From assembly GCA_022009755.1 (NCBI GenBank), contig CP091722.1, positions 194,001-258,000 on the forward strand: a stretch of 64,000 nucleotides of DNA, in the 5' to 3' direction. A program made the translations under genes and the position numbers. This DNA comes from Oscillospiraceae bacterium (GTDB lineage Bacteria > Bacillota > Clostridia > Christensenellales > QALW01). Below, in pieces: positions 50,540 to 60,430 of this stretch (positions are counted from its first letter, which is position 1; each line of letters starts with the position of its first letter). The notes beneath the pieces are model-generated. The model searched no databases, was not told the origin of the DNA, and saw only the letters and a list, made by a program, of their open reading frames with translations.

Positions 50540-50572
50540 GCGCGCCGCTGCATAACCGCAGCGGCGCGCCTT
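50540..50572 (+). terminator. Terminator after the GH-like gene, shared with the convergent small gene
   Basis: Perfect 12-bp GC-rich stem (50540-50551 with 50558-50569) and a 6-nt loop. T-tract is short (CTTTAC), so termination may be bidirectional but modest. Confidence 0.65.
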
Positions 50573-50939
50573 TACAATTCTTCCCGCCCGTTGTATTCTG
50601 CAAGCAGTGCCGGAACGCCGAATTTCAATACGGCATCGTGGAAGACGGCTATCTCAGGGCAAGCTCAAACATCAGAAGACGCATTGCGCGCTCGCAGGCG
50701 GAGCAATTACTGCAGGCTGGACAGCTCGTGCTGTCGTTTATAATGCCGCTGCAGCCGCTGCACCGGCCGGTGAGTGCGCCGCTTGAGCCAAGCTGCGCAA
50801 GAGTGCCGCTGCAGGGCGAGCCGCAGCGGGAACAGGAAGAGCGGCGGGCGGAGCAGCCGCATGCAGATGATGAATAGGTTGTGCTGGGGGATTGCAGGCG
50901 GTTATTGCCGGCATATTGTGAAGTTGCACGGACAGACAT
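50572..50939 (-). CDS. Cys-rich small protein of unknown function (frame break at ~50657)
   Basis: 122 residues when repaired. ATG at 50939 follows a very good AAGGAAGGA ribosome site. Residues ~25-85 hold eleven or so Cys spaced in CxC and CxxC pairs (ACGCSARRSSCSRCGSPC, RCSGCSG, CPACSNCSACE), rich in Ser and Gly. As read the frame ends at 50649 after FELALR; adding one C (the + strand GGG at 50657-50659) continues into LAPEIAVFHDAVLKFGVPALLAEYNG and stops at 50572. I do not know the family; a metal-binding, spore-coat or redox role would be guessing. Convergent to the GH-like gene. Confidence 0.6.
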
Positions 50940-51040
50940 AAGGTTCCTTCCTTTCGTTTTGTGCCTTTTGGCGCACGGGCCGGTATTTTGCTTGAATACG
51001 GGGCCCATTTTACAATATGCAAAGAAAGGGCAAAAGGTTA

Positions 51041-51077
51041 AAACGGCGTATGCCCGCTTATAGAGCATACGCCGTTT
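51041..51077 (-). terminator. Terminator between two reverse-strand genes
   Basis: Perfect 13-bp stem (51041-51053 with 51065-51077); on the - strand it is followed by TTTTAACCTTTT, so it ends the membrane-protein gene at 51100. Confidence 0.8.
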
Positions 51078-51099
51078 GCAATTGTGCCCCGGAGGGCTT

Positions 51100-51696
51100 T
51101 TATTTTCCGGTATTGATAATTACATTGAATTCGCCGTACATTTCATCGGGTGCGGGCGAGCTGCCGTCGAGGGTGCGTGAGGCTTCGTATTCCGGCTTGA
51201 TCTTTGCTTCATAGTAGCGTATATCAAGCCCTTTGTATTTAATGCCTACGCAAAAGCGCAGCGGGGCTTTTATTTCTTTTTCGTTTTCACAGTTGATGCT
51301 GCAAATATCAAAGAAAAAGTCGGTATTGAGAATAAGCTTACGGGTATCGGAAAGCAGACGCTCGGTCATGGCCTCATTGGATTGGGAGCGTACATTGAAA
51401 AAAACGCTTACGCCGATTTCCGAGCCGAGATAATTGCAATGCATGCTTTTTACATCGGAATATACGCTTCCGGATTGCAGCTGCTCTGCCGCTGCATTGA
51501 AGGAGGGCAGCTTTTTCTGTATGTTGGTACGGTTATCAAGGGTATTGATGCCGAACCAGCAGCCGGCTATTACGGCGGCCATAAGAATCAGTGCCAGTAT
51601 GGATTTAATTATTTTTTTGCAAAGCAATACAATGATTACTATTGCGGCAAGTGCCGCAATGCCTATAAGCGCGATGTTTACAAAATTGGGGTTCAA
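51100..51696 (-). CDS. Membrane-anchored protein of unknown function
   Basis: 198 residues with two N-terminal hydrophobic segments (VNIALIGIAALAAIVIIVLLC and ILALILMAAVIAGCWFGI) and a ~140-residue outer part that is probably beta-rich. The frame opens at 51852, but the region before LNPNF is not protein-like; TTG 51696-51694 is chosen because AAAAGGA lies ~9 nt upstream and the protein then begins NPNFVNIAL. No family recognised. No partner gene in the same orientation besides the Cys-rich gene downstream, separated by a terminator. Confidence 0.6.
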   Translation of the reverse strand: MNPNFVNIALIGIAALAAIVIIVLLCKKIIKSILALILMAAVIAGCWFGINTLDNRTNIQKKLPSFNAAAEQLQSGSVYSDVKSMHCNYLGSEIGVSVFFNVRSQSNEAMTERLLSDTRKLILNTDFFFDICSINCENEKEIKAPLRFCVGIKYKGLDIRYYEAKIKPEYEASRTLDGSSPAPDEMYGEFNVIINTGK

Positions 51697-52130
51697 TATA
51701 TCACATCCTTTTATCGGCAGCAGACATCGGAAGACAGAAGTATTATTTCCAAAATCGCAGCAATTATTGATTTTGTGTCGCATTCCGTGCCAAACTGCGT
51801 ATATGCGCATTTTTTTACAGAGTGCTTCCGGGAGAAAAACACCGCCCTGCAAATGCCGCCATTATTAATATATCAGCATTACAAAAAAATACAACACTTT
51901 TTTTAATTGTTTTATAGGCACACAAAGGGTTCGCCGATAAGCGTAATGCGGGTATGTGTCTGCGGTGAAACAATTGCAAACAAATTATGAACAAGTTTTC
52001 GCAAAAACCAAAACGGGAGAAAAAGCGCAAAAAAGTTATTTAAGGGGCGAGATAGGCCGCTAAACCCGTCTGAGGGACGCAGGGGCGCATTCAGGGCAGA
52101 TACGGGATAATACGGGCAAGACACACGGGG
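51697..52130 (+). other. Gene-free spacer
   Basis: About 430 bp between divergent genes, AT-rich in 51840-52010. I see no RNA gene, repeat or coding sequence that I can support. Confidence 0.5.
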
Positions 52131-52159
52131 TTTACATCGGTAAACATTTTATATATAAT
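52131..52159 (+). promoter_or_regulatory. Promoter of the ABC exporter pair
   Basis: TTTACA at 52131-52136, 17-bp spacer, TATAAT at 52154-52159, ~60 bp before the first gene. Confidence 0.7.
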
Positions 52160-52217
52160 TGACGGACAAATACATTGCTTTATCGCAATCTGCCAGAAGT
52201 GGCGGGGAGGATACCCA

Positions 52218-53990
52218 ATGAAAATACTGCGAAAGCTGTTTCGGTATTTCCGGCCGTATCTTGGACACATTATTCTTTATGTGCTTCTCGGCTTCGTTGT
52301 TGTGGGCCTTGGAATGATAATGCCAAAGGTTCAGAAATCATTTTCGACAATCTTTTCTCTTCAGTTCCGTACGACTTTTTCGGAATGGCGCTTTCGGGAT
52401 CGGCACTGCTTGTCGGTGTTGCCATTGCCATGATAGGGCAATCCCTTCTGCGCCAGTCAATGCATTATTTCCGGATAATTCTTAATGAAAACACGGCTCA
52501 GCAGGCGGTAAATGCCATGCGCGCTGATTTGTTTGACTGCATGATAAATCAGTCGCAGAGCTTTATGCGTTCGCAGAACACCGGCAACCTCATGACCGTA
52601 ATAAACGGCGACCCGGAAACGGTAAAGAATTTCTTTATCGGTACGGTGCCGCAGATGTTTGAGGTGGTCGTGGCGTTTATATTTGCCGCGGTTATGCTGT
52701 GCACGGAGATACATCCCTACATGTTTCTCTGCGCAGTCGTTCCCATGCCGCTTGTGGCGTTCCTGTCGGCAAAGGCTCGTAAGCGCATACGGCCGCGCAT
52801 GCAGGATATCCGCGATTACTCTGCGGACCTTTCAAGAAGAGCGCAGGAGAACATAAACGGTATCCGGGTGGTAAAGGCCTTCAATAATGAAGAGCTGGAG
52901 CGCCGGGTATTTGATAAGCACAACGATCAGATTATCGGTGCGCACTTTGCGTATCTGAAGGAGTATGTGCATTCATATCTTCCGATGGATCTTTGCGCTT
53001 CGCTGCCGTATTGTCTTGTAAATATTGTGGGCGCGCTGCTTATTTCGGCGATCAGCTTTCCATAGGCGGACTTGTGGCAACCGGCGGATATCTCTCCTAT
53101 GTTACGCAGCTGTTTGCCTGTGTGCCGGGGTGGATAAGCGCAACGCAGCAGGCAAACACCAGCGCGGCCAAAATAATGGAGCTTATGGAGTGCGGCAATG
53201 AACTGGCGGATAAGCCGGATATGCCGCAGATAAGCGCGCACGGCGACCTTAAGCTGGAGCATGTAAATATGGTTTTTGACGGGCATACGGTGCTTTCCGA
53301 TGTATGCATTGATCTGCCCCTGGGCAAGCAGCTGGGTGTAATGGGCAAGACGGGCTCCGGGAAAACCATACTTGCAAATGTAATGATGCGCTTTTATGAT
53401 CCGACATCGGGCAAGGTCACGCTGGACGGAGTGAACGAGAAGGACATGCGTCTTGGCGATGTACGGCGGGCGTTTTCGCCGGTTATGCAGGATGTGTTTC
53501 TTTTCAGCGAAACGGTGGAGAAGAATATAGCCTTCTACGATGAGACAGCTTCTCACGAAAGGGTGGAATGGGCGGCGCAGACAGCTCAGGCGGCGGATTT
53601 TATAAACAATCTGCAGGAGGGCTATCAGACCATAATCGGCGAACGGGGAGTAGGACTTTCCGGCGGACAGAAGCAAGAATATCAATAGCCCGCGCGCTGC
53701 TTAAAAATGCGCCGATAATCATACTGGATGATGCCAGCAGCGCTCTTGATATGGAAACGGAGCAGGCGCTTGCAGAGAGTATGCGCCGGGAGCTGCGGGG
53801 GCATACCGTGGTTACCATTGCGCACAGAGTGTCCTCGGTTAAGGATTGCGACGAGATAATATACCTTGAAAACGGCGTGATAGTGGAGCGCGGCACGCAT
53901 GAGGAGCTGCTTGGTCTTAAGGGCCGCTATTATGAGATATACAAAGAGCAGTACGGCGAGCTTACCTCGGCGATAGAGGGGGTGGAATAA
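52218..53990 (+). CDS. Heterodimeric ABC exporter half-transporter A (three frame breaks)
   Basis: 591 residues when repaired: six-TM exporter domain (starts LRKLFRYFRPYLGHIILYVLLG; NTGNLMTVINGDPETVKNFF and AQENINGIRVVKAFNNEELE are family motifs of the intracellular loops) then an ATPase with Walker A GKTGSGKTI, Q-loop VMQDVFLFSETV, signature LSGGQKQ and Walker B IIILDDASSALD (Asp replaces catalytic Glu, as usual in the degenerate site of heterodimers). Frames change at 52335-52337 (A missing), 53043-53045 (T or C missing) and 53675-53676 (A missing, restoring GGQKQRISIARALL). Ends at the ATG of gene B. GGGGAGG before ATG 52218. Multidrug or lipid export inferred. Confidence 0.92.
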
Positions 53991-55783
53991 ATGGCACGCA
54001 ACAGATATTATGACGACGAAGGCGCGCGCCGCGGCATTGACGGCAGTTTGTTCAGACGCCTGCTTTCCTTCTGCAAACCGTATATTGGGCAATTTATCAT
54101 ATGCAGCCTGATAGTGCTTTCTGCGGTGGCGCTGTCCCTGCTTGCCCCGCAGGTATCCAGATGGATGATAGACGAGGTGTATCCCGAGCGTCAAACAGGG
54201 AATGCTTTTATAGTCGTAGGGCTGATAATCGGGCTGAATATAGCGGGCAAGCTTATAAGTATGCTGCGCGGCGTGCTTATTTCAAAGCTTGGTCAGCGGA
54301 TAGTATACGATATAAGAAAAGCTGTGTTCTATCATCTTCAGGAGCTGTCCTTTGATTATTTTGACGATCTTCCCACGGGAAAGATACTCGTAAGGGTAAC
54401 ATCGTATGTGGATAACCTTGCAAACCTTTTAAGCAGCAACCTGATAAGCATAGTGGGCGATTTTGTAACCCTTGTGGGCGTTGCGGTTATAATGCTTATG
54501 ATGAACCCGCTGCTTACGCTTATAAGCTTTGCTACCGTGCTTCCGCTGATGATATTCATAGTGCTTTTCCGCCGCAAGCTGGAAAAGCTGCGCATACCGG
54601 TTATAAACAAGGTCAGCAACCGAAATGCATATATTCATGAAAATATAATGGGTGTGTATACGGCTCAGGCGTTCAACCGCGAGGCGGAAAACAGCAGAGA
54701 ATTTGTTCGCCTCAACGGGCAGGTAAAGGATACCTATATGCGTCAGGTGCGCTGGTCAACAATAATGTGGCCCATAATTGATATTTCCGGCGTTACGAGC
54801 CTTTTGGTGCTGTATGTAATGGGCTACAATATGATTACCGGCGGCGTTATGACGGCAGGTGAAGTGTTGGCGTTCTCGGCATATGTTTCGCAGTTTTGGA
54901 CGCCTATAAACTCACTTAGCAGCATATACAGCCAGGTGGTTTCCACCATGGCAAATGTGGAGAAGATATTCAGCACCATCGATACTCCGGCGGAGATAAC
55001 CGATGAGCCCGGCGCGAAGGCACTGCCCCCCATAAAGGGCGATGTAACCTTTGATCATGTGTCCTTTGCCTATGAAGAAGGCGTGTTTGTGCTGAATGAC
55101 ATTTCCTTCAAGATAAAGGCGGGGCAGACGGTGGCTCTGTAGGGCCCACCGGTGCGGGCAAAACCACTATTGTAAACCTTATATCCCGTTTTTACGATGC
55201 AACGGACGGTTCCGTGCTGATAGACAACCATAATATCCGGCATGTAACAATAAACTCGCTGCGCAAGCAGGTAACTGCCATGATGCAGGATTCCTTTGTG
55301 TTCTCCGGAAATATAATAGAAAACATCCGCTACGGAAAGCCGGAGGCTACGGATCAGGAATGTATTGAGGCAGCACGCAAAGTGCATGCCGATGAATTTA
55401 TTGAAAAGCTGCCCCGGGGCTATTATACCAGAGTAGAGGAACGGGGAGCCGGAATGTCGGCCGGAGAAAAGCAGCTGCTGTCCTTTGCGCGTATAGTGCT
55501 TGCCGATCCCAGAATAATCATACTGGACGAAGCAACAAGCGCCATTGATACCAAAACCGAGCTGCTTGTGCAGAAGGCGCTGGCCTCGCTGCTTAAGGGC
55601 AGAACCTCCTTTGTGATTGCACACCGGCTGTCCACTATCCGCAATGCAGACTGCATAATGGTGGTGTCGGGGGGCGGCATAGCGGAAAGCGGCACTCATA
55701 AGGAGCTTATGGAAAAGCACGGGATATATTATGAGCTTAACCGTTCGCAGCTTATCGGGCTGTCACAGGGCGCGGACGATTGA
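53991..55783 (+). CDS. Heterodimeric ABC exporter half-transporter B (frame break at ~55139)
   Basis: 597 residues when repaired. Exporter TMs from ~30 on (PYIGQFIICSLIVLSAVALSLL, FDYFDDLPTGKILVRVTSYVD, ENIMGVYTAQAFNREAEN) and ATPase with Walker A GPTGAGKTT, Q-loop MMQDSFVFSGNI, signature MSAGEKQLLSFAR and Walker B IIILDEATSAID (canonical Glu). The frame ends at 55142 after GQTVAL; one G added at GCTCTG-TAG (55139) gives GQTVALVGPTGAGKTT. It begins directly after gene A (TAA-ATG), so the two are translated together. Confidence 0.95.
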
Positions 55784-55800
55784 TAACAAGCAGCGGCGCG

Positions 55801-55836
55801 GGGCGGAAGGCGAGGCTTTCCGCCCTTTATATTTTT
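55801..55836 (+). terminator. Terminator of the exporter operon
   Basis: GGGCGGAA pairs with TTCCGCCC (55801-55808 with 55818-55825), followed by TTTATATTTTTT. Confidence 0.8.
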
Positions 55837-55854
55837 TCTTAAGAAAAAGACCTG

Positions 55855-56082
55855 TCAGCAATTGTCGGATACGGCGGCTTCAAAGCTGTAATCACTGCTG
55901 TCAAAGCCGGCAGCCGCCATCACTGCATAGAGCACGGTCGGGTCCGGCACGGTTTCGGCCTGTACAATGATACGGTTATCCGTTCTTTTCACCTTTTTAA
56001 CGCAGTACAGTGCACGAAGTGCGGCTGCGGCGCTTTTGCAGCGGGCAGTTTCGTTCGAGAAAACGGTAATACGGCAATTCAT
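55855..56082 (-). CDS. Small HMA-fold-like protein lacking the CxxC metal motif
   Basis: 75 residues with a beta-alpha-beta-beta-alpha-beta pattern: NCRITVFSNET, CKSAAAALRALYCVKKVKRTDNRIIVQAETV, DPTVLYAVMAAAGF. This is the layout of heavy-metal-associated (copper chaperone) domains, with the loop CxxC reduced to one Cys (RCKS). ATG 56082 has AAGGAG 8 nt upstream, so it is a real gene. Function unclear; a fold-level call only. Confidence 0.55.
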   Translation of the reverse strand: MNCRITVFSNETARCKSAAAALRALYCVKKVKRTDNRIIVQAETVPDPTVLYAVMAAAGFDSSDYSFEAAVSDNC

Positions 56083-56216
56083 AGGCTTGCTCCTTTTGAA
56101 AAACGGTTTTGTTTTTAATTAGTATCGGCAAATTTTGAAGGAGTATTCCGGGTGTATTTGCGCAGTGCGTTTTTTCGATTCTGCAGGCAGCGCTTATTAA
56201 GCATGATAGGAATTGC

Positions 56217-56245
56217 TTGCCTTTTTTACGGGCAGAAGGTATAAT
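56217..56245 (+). promoter_or_regulatory. Promoter of the DUF4846 lipoprotein gene
   Basis: TTGCCT at 56217-56222, 17-bp spacer, perfect TATAAT at 56240-56245; ~155 bp upstream of the start. The intervening leader has no evident fold I can support. Confidence 0.6.
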
Positions 56246-56401
56246 AAAAACAATATAGGATTTATTACGGAATTATCACGCAGGAACGCGAAAATTGAAG
56301 AAATTTTTGCCCTTCAGCCCTGAAAATCGGAGAAAATTACGGAATCCGTCGGCGGAGAGGCATATTTTATATTTATTCGGAATTAAATTCGGGGGGATTT
56401 T

Positions 56402-57754
56402 GTGAATAATAAGCGGGGAATTTTTCAAAAAATACGGAATTCATTCGATATGCGCATGCTGCATCGCCGTGTTTTGCACGGCAATTTTAACAAAACAGTA
56501 ACGGCACCCGCTGCGGCCGTTATGGCCGTTATGCTGGTTATGCTTGCGGGGTGCAGCGGTGAGATTTTACAGACGGCTGCGCCTACGGGAACGCAAACAT
56601 ATCAAGCGACGCCGGATACCACCGCGACTGCCGAAAACACCGCAACGAATACGCCCGGTGTTACAGCAACGCCGACATCAACGCCGCAAATTACCGCTAC
56701 ACCGGAGATTACGCCGCTGCCCAGCGATACTCCGGCACTTACTCCCACGCCGGAGATAACTTCAACGCCGGTGCCTACACCGACGCCGCGCCCCACGCCC
56801 AAGCCTACGCCGAAGCCTACAAAAACGCCCAAACCCACAAACACTCCAAAGCCTACGCCGACGCCGCATCCTACACCGGTTGTGACGCCGGGTGCGAATT
56901 TCAATGCATTGGTGAATCCCGAGGGGGATACCATACTTACGCGGTTTCTGGTGCCTGAGGGCTTTGAGAGAGTGGAAGCACCGGCGGGAAGCTTTGCGGA
57001 GTTTGCGGAATCTGAAGCTTAAGCCGGACGGTTACGCGCTGCATTATCTTAAAAACGGCAAAAAGACAAATGAATTCGGCGAAAGCGTTACGGTTGCGAT
57101 GCCGGGAGCACTTGTGCCCAAGAATGAGTACAGCACTCCGCAGGCGCATGCGGCGGTTCTGGATTTTGAAATGCTTAATACAAGCGAGCAATGCGCAGAT
57201 ACCCTGATGCATCTTTGGGCGGAGTATCTTTATCAGAACGGGCGTTACGGTGAGATCAAATTCACCTATTATAACAGCGGCTTTGTATGCGATTTTGAGC
57301 ACTATACCAAGGGTTACAGGCCGTATACAAAAACGGCAAAACAAGCTGGCGCCAAAACGGCAAGGTGGGTTCTTCACGCGGGATTTTTGAAGCGTATCTT
57401 AAGAATGTGTTTTCAAACTGCAAGACCACTTCAATGTATTATAACGATGTGATATTCAAAAATACATCGGACATGAAAATAGGCGATATGTTTCTTGTGC
57501 CGGCGGAAAACGGTCACGGCGGTCATGTTGTAATGGTATGCGATATGATAAAAAATACGCAGACCGGAGAGGTGCGGTTTATGACGCTTCAGGGCAGCCT
57601 GCCCGCAGTGGAGGCGCATGTTATGATGAATGCCGAGGAAGCGGATATGTCGCCCTGGCAGAACACCGAATTCAAGGACGGCTTTTTTACAAGCGCTACC
57701 TATTGGCAGTGCCCGTTAAGCGGTTTTTGCAGATTCAAAAACTGCGGCGATTAG
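56402..57754 (+). CDS. DUF4846 lipoprotein with Pro/Thr stalk (two frame breaks)
   Basis: About 451 residues. Hydrophobic signal (AAAVMAVMLVMLAGC, lipobox Cys ~51), a ~110-residue Thr/Pro stalk, then the DUF4846 domain: NPEGDTILTRFLVPEGFERV, LKPDGYALHYLKNGKK, EQCADTLMHLWAEYLY, FEAYLKNVFSNCKTTSMYYN, KIGDMFLVPAENGHGGHVVMVCDM and MSPWQN. Frame breaks: near 57002-57004 (two T missing or one extra, giving GSFAEFLRNLKLKPDGY) and at the A5 57329-57333 (one A missing, giving TKNGKTSWRQNGKVGSSRGIF). GTG 56402 after GGGGGG. Family function is unknown; a surface-exposed catalytic domain is possible. Confidence 0.82.
56640..56890 (+). repeat. Low-complexity Thr-Pro coding repeat
   Basis: A run of ACG/CCG/ACC-type codons encoding TPT and TPKP units in the DUF4846 lipoprotein, forming an extended cell-wall-spanning stalk. 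Confidence 0.8.
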
Positions 57755-57962
57755 CTGCCGGCAAGCTTTGCAAAAGGAGAATTACGCACAGCAGTGCCGT
57801 TTATTGCGGCGCTGCTGTTCTTTTACGGAGGCAGAAAATACGGCTTCTGCGGCTTTGGCGAAAAAGCGGACGAAGTAACGCTGCGCCGCAGTGCGAAAGC
57901 CGGGCAGACTGCCGGAACATGCTGCACATAAGTGCGAAAATACGGTTTTAATATAAACTGAT

Positions 57963-57991
57963 TTGCAAATCATAATCATATGTGCTATGAT
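57963..57991 (+). promoter_or_regulatory. Promoter of the PucR-type regulator
   Basis: TTGCAA at 57963-57968, 17-bp spacer, TATGAT at 57986-57991; only 18 bp before the ATG, so the leader is very short. Confidence 0.6.
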
Positions 57992-58009
57992 TTAATAGGG
58001 TGATATTTT

Positions 58010-58957
58010 ATGAACAGCGCAATATATAACGAACGCGGCTTAAAGGTGGCGGGGGGCGAGGTTATGCCTCAGGCTCTGCCGGATCAGGTGTTTTTGCAGG
58101 AAATGCCCTGCTATGCAGGCGGAGTTCTGTATTTTGAACAGGATAACGGCTTTGTCGGCGCCGTGGCAATGGACGAGAGCGCAGCACGGCAGGCAATAGA
58201 CCGTGAGCCTACGCTCAGGCAGCCCAGTGCGGAAAAGCTGTTCAAAATTGCTCTGTGCGGCGGTCTTGGACAAAAGGATGTATCAGGCTTGTGCCGCAGG
58301 CTGCATATCCGTTTTGATGAAAGGCGGAGCGTTATCTGCGTATTGCCGGAAAGCAATGTTTCACCGGCAATGCTGGGCGTGCTTTCGGAGGTGTTTTCCT
58401 CCGAGGATGCCATGATCACGGAGATGAGCCGGGAAGAAGTGGCCGTGGTATGCTCGGGAGTTGCCGATGCGGAGCTTGCAGAAACCGCCGGGGCAATACG
58501 CGACACATTTGTAAATGAGCTCAATACCGATGTGCATATAGGAATCGGCGAAACGGCAGCAAACATAGCGGGCATAGGCGCTTCGCGTCAGACTGCGCTT
58601 CAGGCCGCGTCAATTGGACGCCGTCTCAGCTATAAGGGCGGAGTGTGGATATATGCAAGGCTGCTTCCCGAAATGCTGCTTGCGGGGATAGAAACCGAGG
58701 CGGTGGTGCGTCATTCGGCATTGATATCCCGTATACGGCATACAATAGATGATGAAACGGAGGAGCTGCTGGATGAGCTGTTCCGGCAGAATCTGAATAT
58801 AAGCAGAACGGCAAAGGAGCTTTTCATGCACAGAAATACGCTTATTTACAGGTTGGATAAGATAAGAAAAAGCACGGGACTGGATGCAACAAGCTTTGAT
58901 GATGCTGTAACGCTGCGTATGATTTTGGCTCTTGCAAGGCTGAATTACGAACAGTAG
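58010..58957 (+). CDS. PucR/CdaR-type transcription regulator
   Basis: 315 residues. The C-terminal ~60 residues form the PucR HTH (NISRTAKELFMHRNTLIYRLDKIRKSTGLD...DDAVTLRMILALA). The middle (~105-220, SVICVLPESN, EEVAVVCSGV, DVHIGIGETAANIAGIGASRQTALQAA) fits the GGDEF-like CdaR domain. The N-terminal part (FLQEMPCYAGGVLYFEQDNGFVGAVAMDE) is a likely sensor. Such proteins usually regulate neighbouring catabolic genes, but no obvious target is adjacent. Confidence 0.8.
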   Translation: MNSAIYNERGLKVAGGEVMPQALPDQVFLQEMPCYAGGVLYFEQDNGFVGAVAMDESAARQAIDREPTLRQPSAEKLFKIALCGGLGQKDVSGLCRRLHIRFDERRSVICVLPESNVSPAMLGVLSEVFSSEDAMITEMSREEVAVVCSGVADAELAETAGAIRDTFVNELNTDVHIGIGETAANIAGIGASRQTALQAASIGRRLSYKGGVWIYARLLPEMLLAGIETEAVVRHSALISRIRHTIDDETEELLDELFRQNLNISRTAKELFMHRNTLIYRLDKIRKSTGLDATSFDDAVTLRMILALARLNYEQ

Positions 58958-59034
58958 CGGCCGCCAGCGGTTGTTTGCGGCTGCAAACGGGAGCGGCTTG
59001 AATAAATAGGCTCATGCGGTGAAGGGAGAAGAAT

Positions 59035-60330
59035 ATGAAGCTTTTCGGCAACGGTGTTACAAAAAAAGAGGCAAAAGAAACAGCGGCAGCAAATACGGAA
59101 GCGTCAAAAGAAAAAATGCAGGCGGAAAACGCACAACCGGCCGGCACAGGTACAAATGTGCAAAAAAAACGCACTTCTGAGGGCATACGCCCGTGGGTGG
59201 CGCTGCTTACATTGGTGGCGGGCTTTTTCGTTGGTGCATTTACACAGGAAAAACGCCTTGCGGGCAAGCTTTCCATAAGTCAGTTTGAGTCCATATCTCA
59301 GGCCGCCGGAATAGTTAAGAATAATGCCGTTGAGGATTATGACAGCGAAAAAATAACTCAGATGCTGCTTTCGGGGCTTTCTGCCGGGCTTAATGACGAT
59401 TATTCGCGCTATTATACCGCCGAGGAGCTTAAGCAGTATAACGATCAGAAGGACGGAGTAATAGAAGGGGGCATAGGAGTTACTGTTGCCGTTACCCAGG
59501 CCGGTATTAAAATAACCGAGGTGTATGAGGATTCTCCCGCCAAAAGCGCGGGGCTAAAAGCGGGGGATATAATACTTTCGGTGGACGGCAAAAGCACAGA
59601 AGGACTGAGTGCATCCGAGCTTGCAGAGCTTGTAAGCGGTCAGAACGGTACAAAGGTTGCGCTGCGCGTGCTCAGGAACGGTCAGGAAGCGGTTTTCGAA
59701 CCGGTTCGCGCGCATATAACAGCGCCGATGGTAACGCACAGGAATATCGGCGATATAACCTATATCAAATATAAAAGCTTTCACGGCAATGCCGTGGAAA
59801 AATTCCGCGAGGCGCTGGACTTTGCGCAGTCGCAGGGCTCAAAGGGCATAATAATCGATTTGCGGGATAACCTCGGCGGAGATCTGGATATTATGGCCAA
59901 AACTGCGGATATGATTTTGCCGGAGGGGGAGATATTCTATGCCATGGACAAAAACGGCAAGCGTTACAGCGAAAAAAACAGCGATGCCGATTTTGTGGAT
60001 CTGCCCATAGTCATACTTGTAAACGGCTATTCGGCAAGCGCCTCCGAAGCCTTTACCGGTGCGGCAAGGGATTTCAAACGAGCGGTAATCGTAGGCACCA
60101 AAACCTACGGCAAGGGAATAATGCAAACCACATATACTCTGCCCAACGGAGGAGCCTTCAAGCTTACAACGGCAAAGTATTATCTGCCCGGCGGAGAATG
60201 CATACACAAAACGGGAATAACGCCCGACTGTGTTGTGGAGCTTCCTGACGGCAAAACAAGCCGCGATGCGGATATGACGGATGAACAGGACACTCAGCTT
60301 CAAAAGGCCCTTGAGCTTCTTAAAAAGTAA
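59035..60330 (+). CDS. ctpA: C-terminal processing peptidase (S41, CtpA family)
   Basis: 431 residues. Cytoplasmic Lys/Ala-rich N terminus, one TM (~53-70, PWVALLTLVAGFFVGAF), then PDZ (GGIGVTVAVTQAGIKITEVYEDSPAKSAGLKAGDIIL) and the S41 domain with catalytic Ser in NGYSASASEAF and Lys in GTKTYGKGIMQTTY. Processes or degrades proteins outside the membrane; in sporulating relatives CtpB-like members control sporulation signals. Ribosome site GAAGGGAG before ATG 59035. No partner evident. Confidence 0.92.
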   Translation: MKLFGNGVTKKEAKETAAANTEASKEKMQAENAQPAGTGTNVQKKRTSEGIRPWVALLTLVAGFFVGAFTQEKRLAGKLSISQFESISQAAGIVKNNAVEDYDSEKITQMLLSGLSAGLNDDYSRYYTAEELKQYNDQKDGVIEGGIGVTVAVTQAGIKITEVYEDSPAKSAGLKAGDIILSVDGKSTEGLSASELAELVSGQNGTKVALRVLRNGQEAVFEPVRAHITAPMVTHRNIGDITYIKYKSFHGNAVEKFREALDFAQSQGSKGIIIDLRDNLGGDLDIMAKTADMILPEGEIFYAMDKNGKRYSEKNSDADFVDLPIVILVNGYSASASEAFTGAARDFKRAVIVGTKTYGKGIMQTTYTLPNGGAFKLTTAKYYLPGGECIHKTGITPDCVVELPDGKTSRDADMTDEQDTQLQKALELLKK

Positions 60331-60397
60331 TCTGCGGCCGGTGCGCTTTGGCATTATATGTGTTTTGAAAAATGACGGTTTGCTTATAAAAAAACAC

Positions 60398-60426
60398 TTT
60401 ACGCAAAGCTCTATCCGTGCTATAAT
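60398..60426 (+). promoter_or_regulatory. Promoter of the leader RNA and downstream operon
   Basis: TTTACG at 60398-60403, 17-bp spacer, perfect TATAAT at 60421-60426. Transcription would begin near 60432, right at the 5' arm of the leader hairpin. Confidence 0.75.
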
Positions 60427-60430
60427 CAAT

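Noticed and set aside
50638..50877. A + strand open frame over the Cys-rich gene
   Set aside because: No ribosome site; the - strand frame has a strong one and a clear Cys pattern.
56640..56890. A CRISPR-like or tandem DNA repeat
   Set aside because: The periodicity is codon-level Thr-Pro repetition inside a coding region, with no uniform repeat or spacer.
57538..57951. An open frame overlapping the end of the DUF4846 gene that continues 200 bp past its stop
   Set aside because: Part of it might be the true C terminus after another base error (CPLKRFLQIQKL), but the Arg/Ser/Cys-rich remainder does not look like protein, so I kept the stop at 57754.
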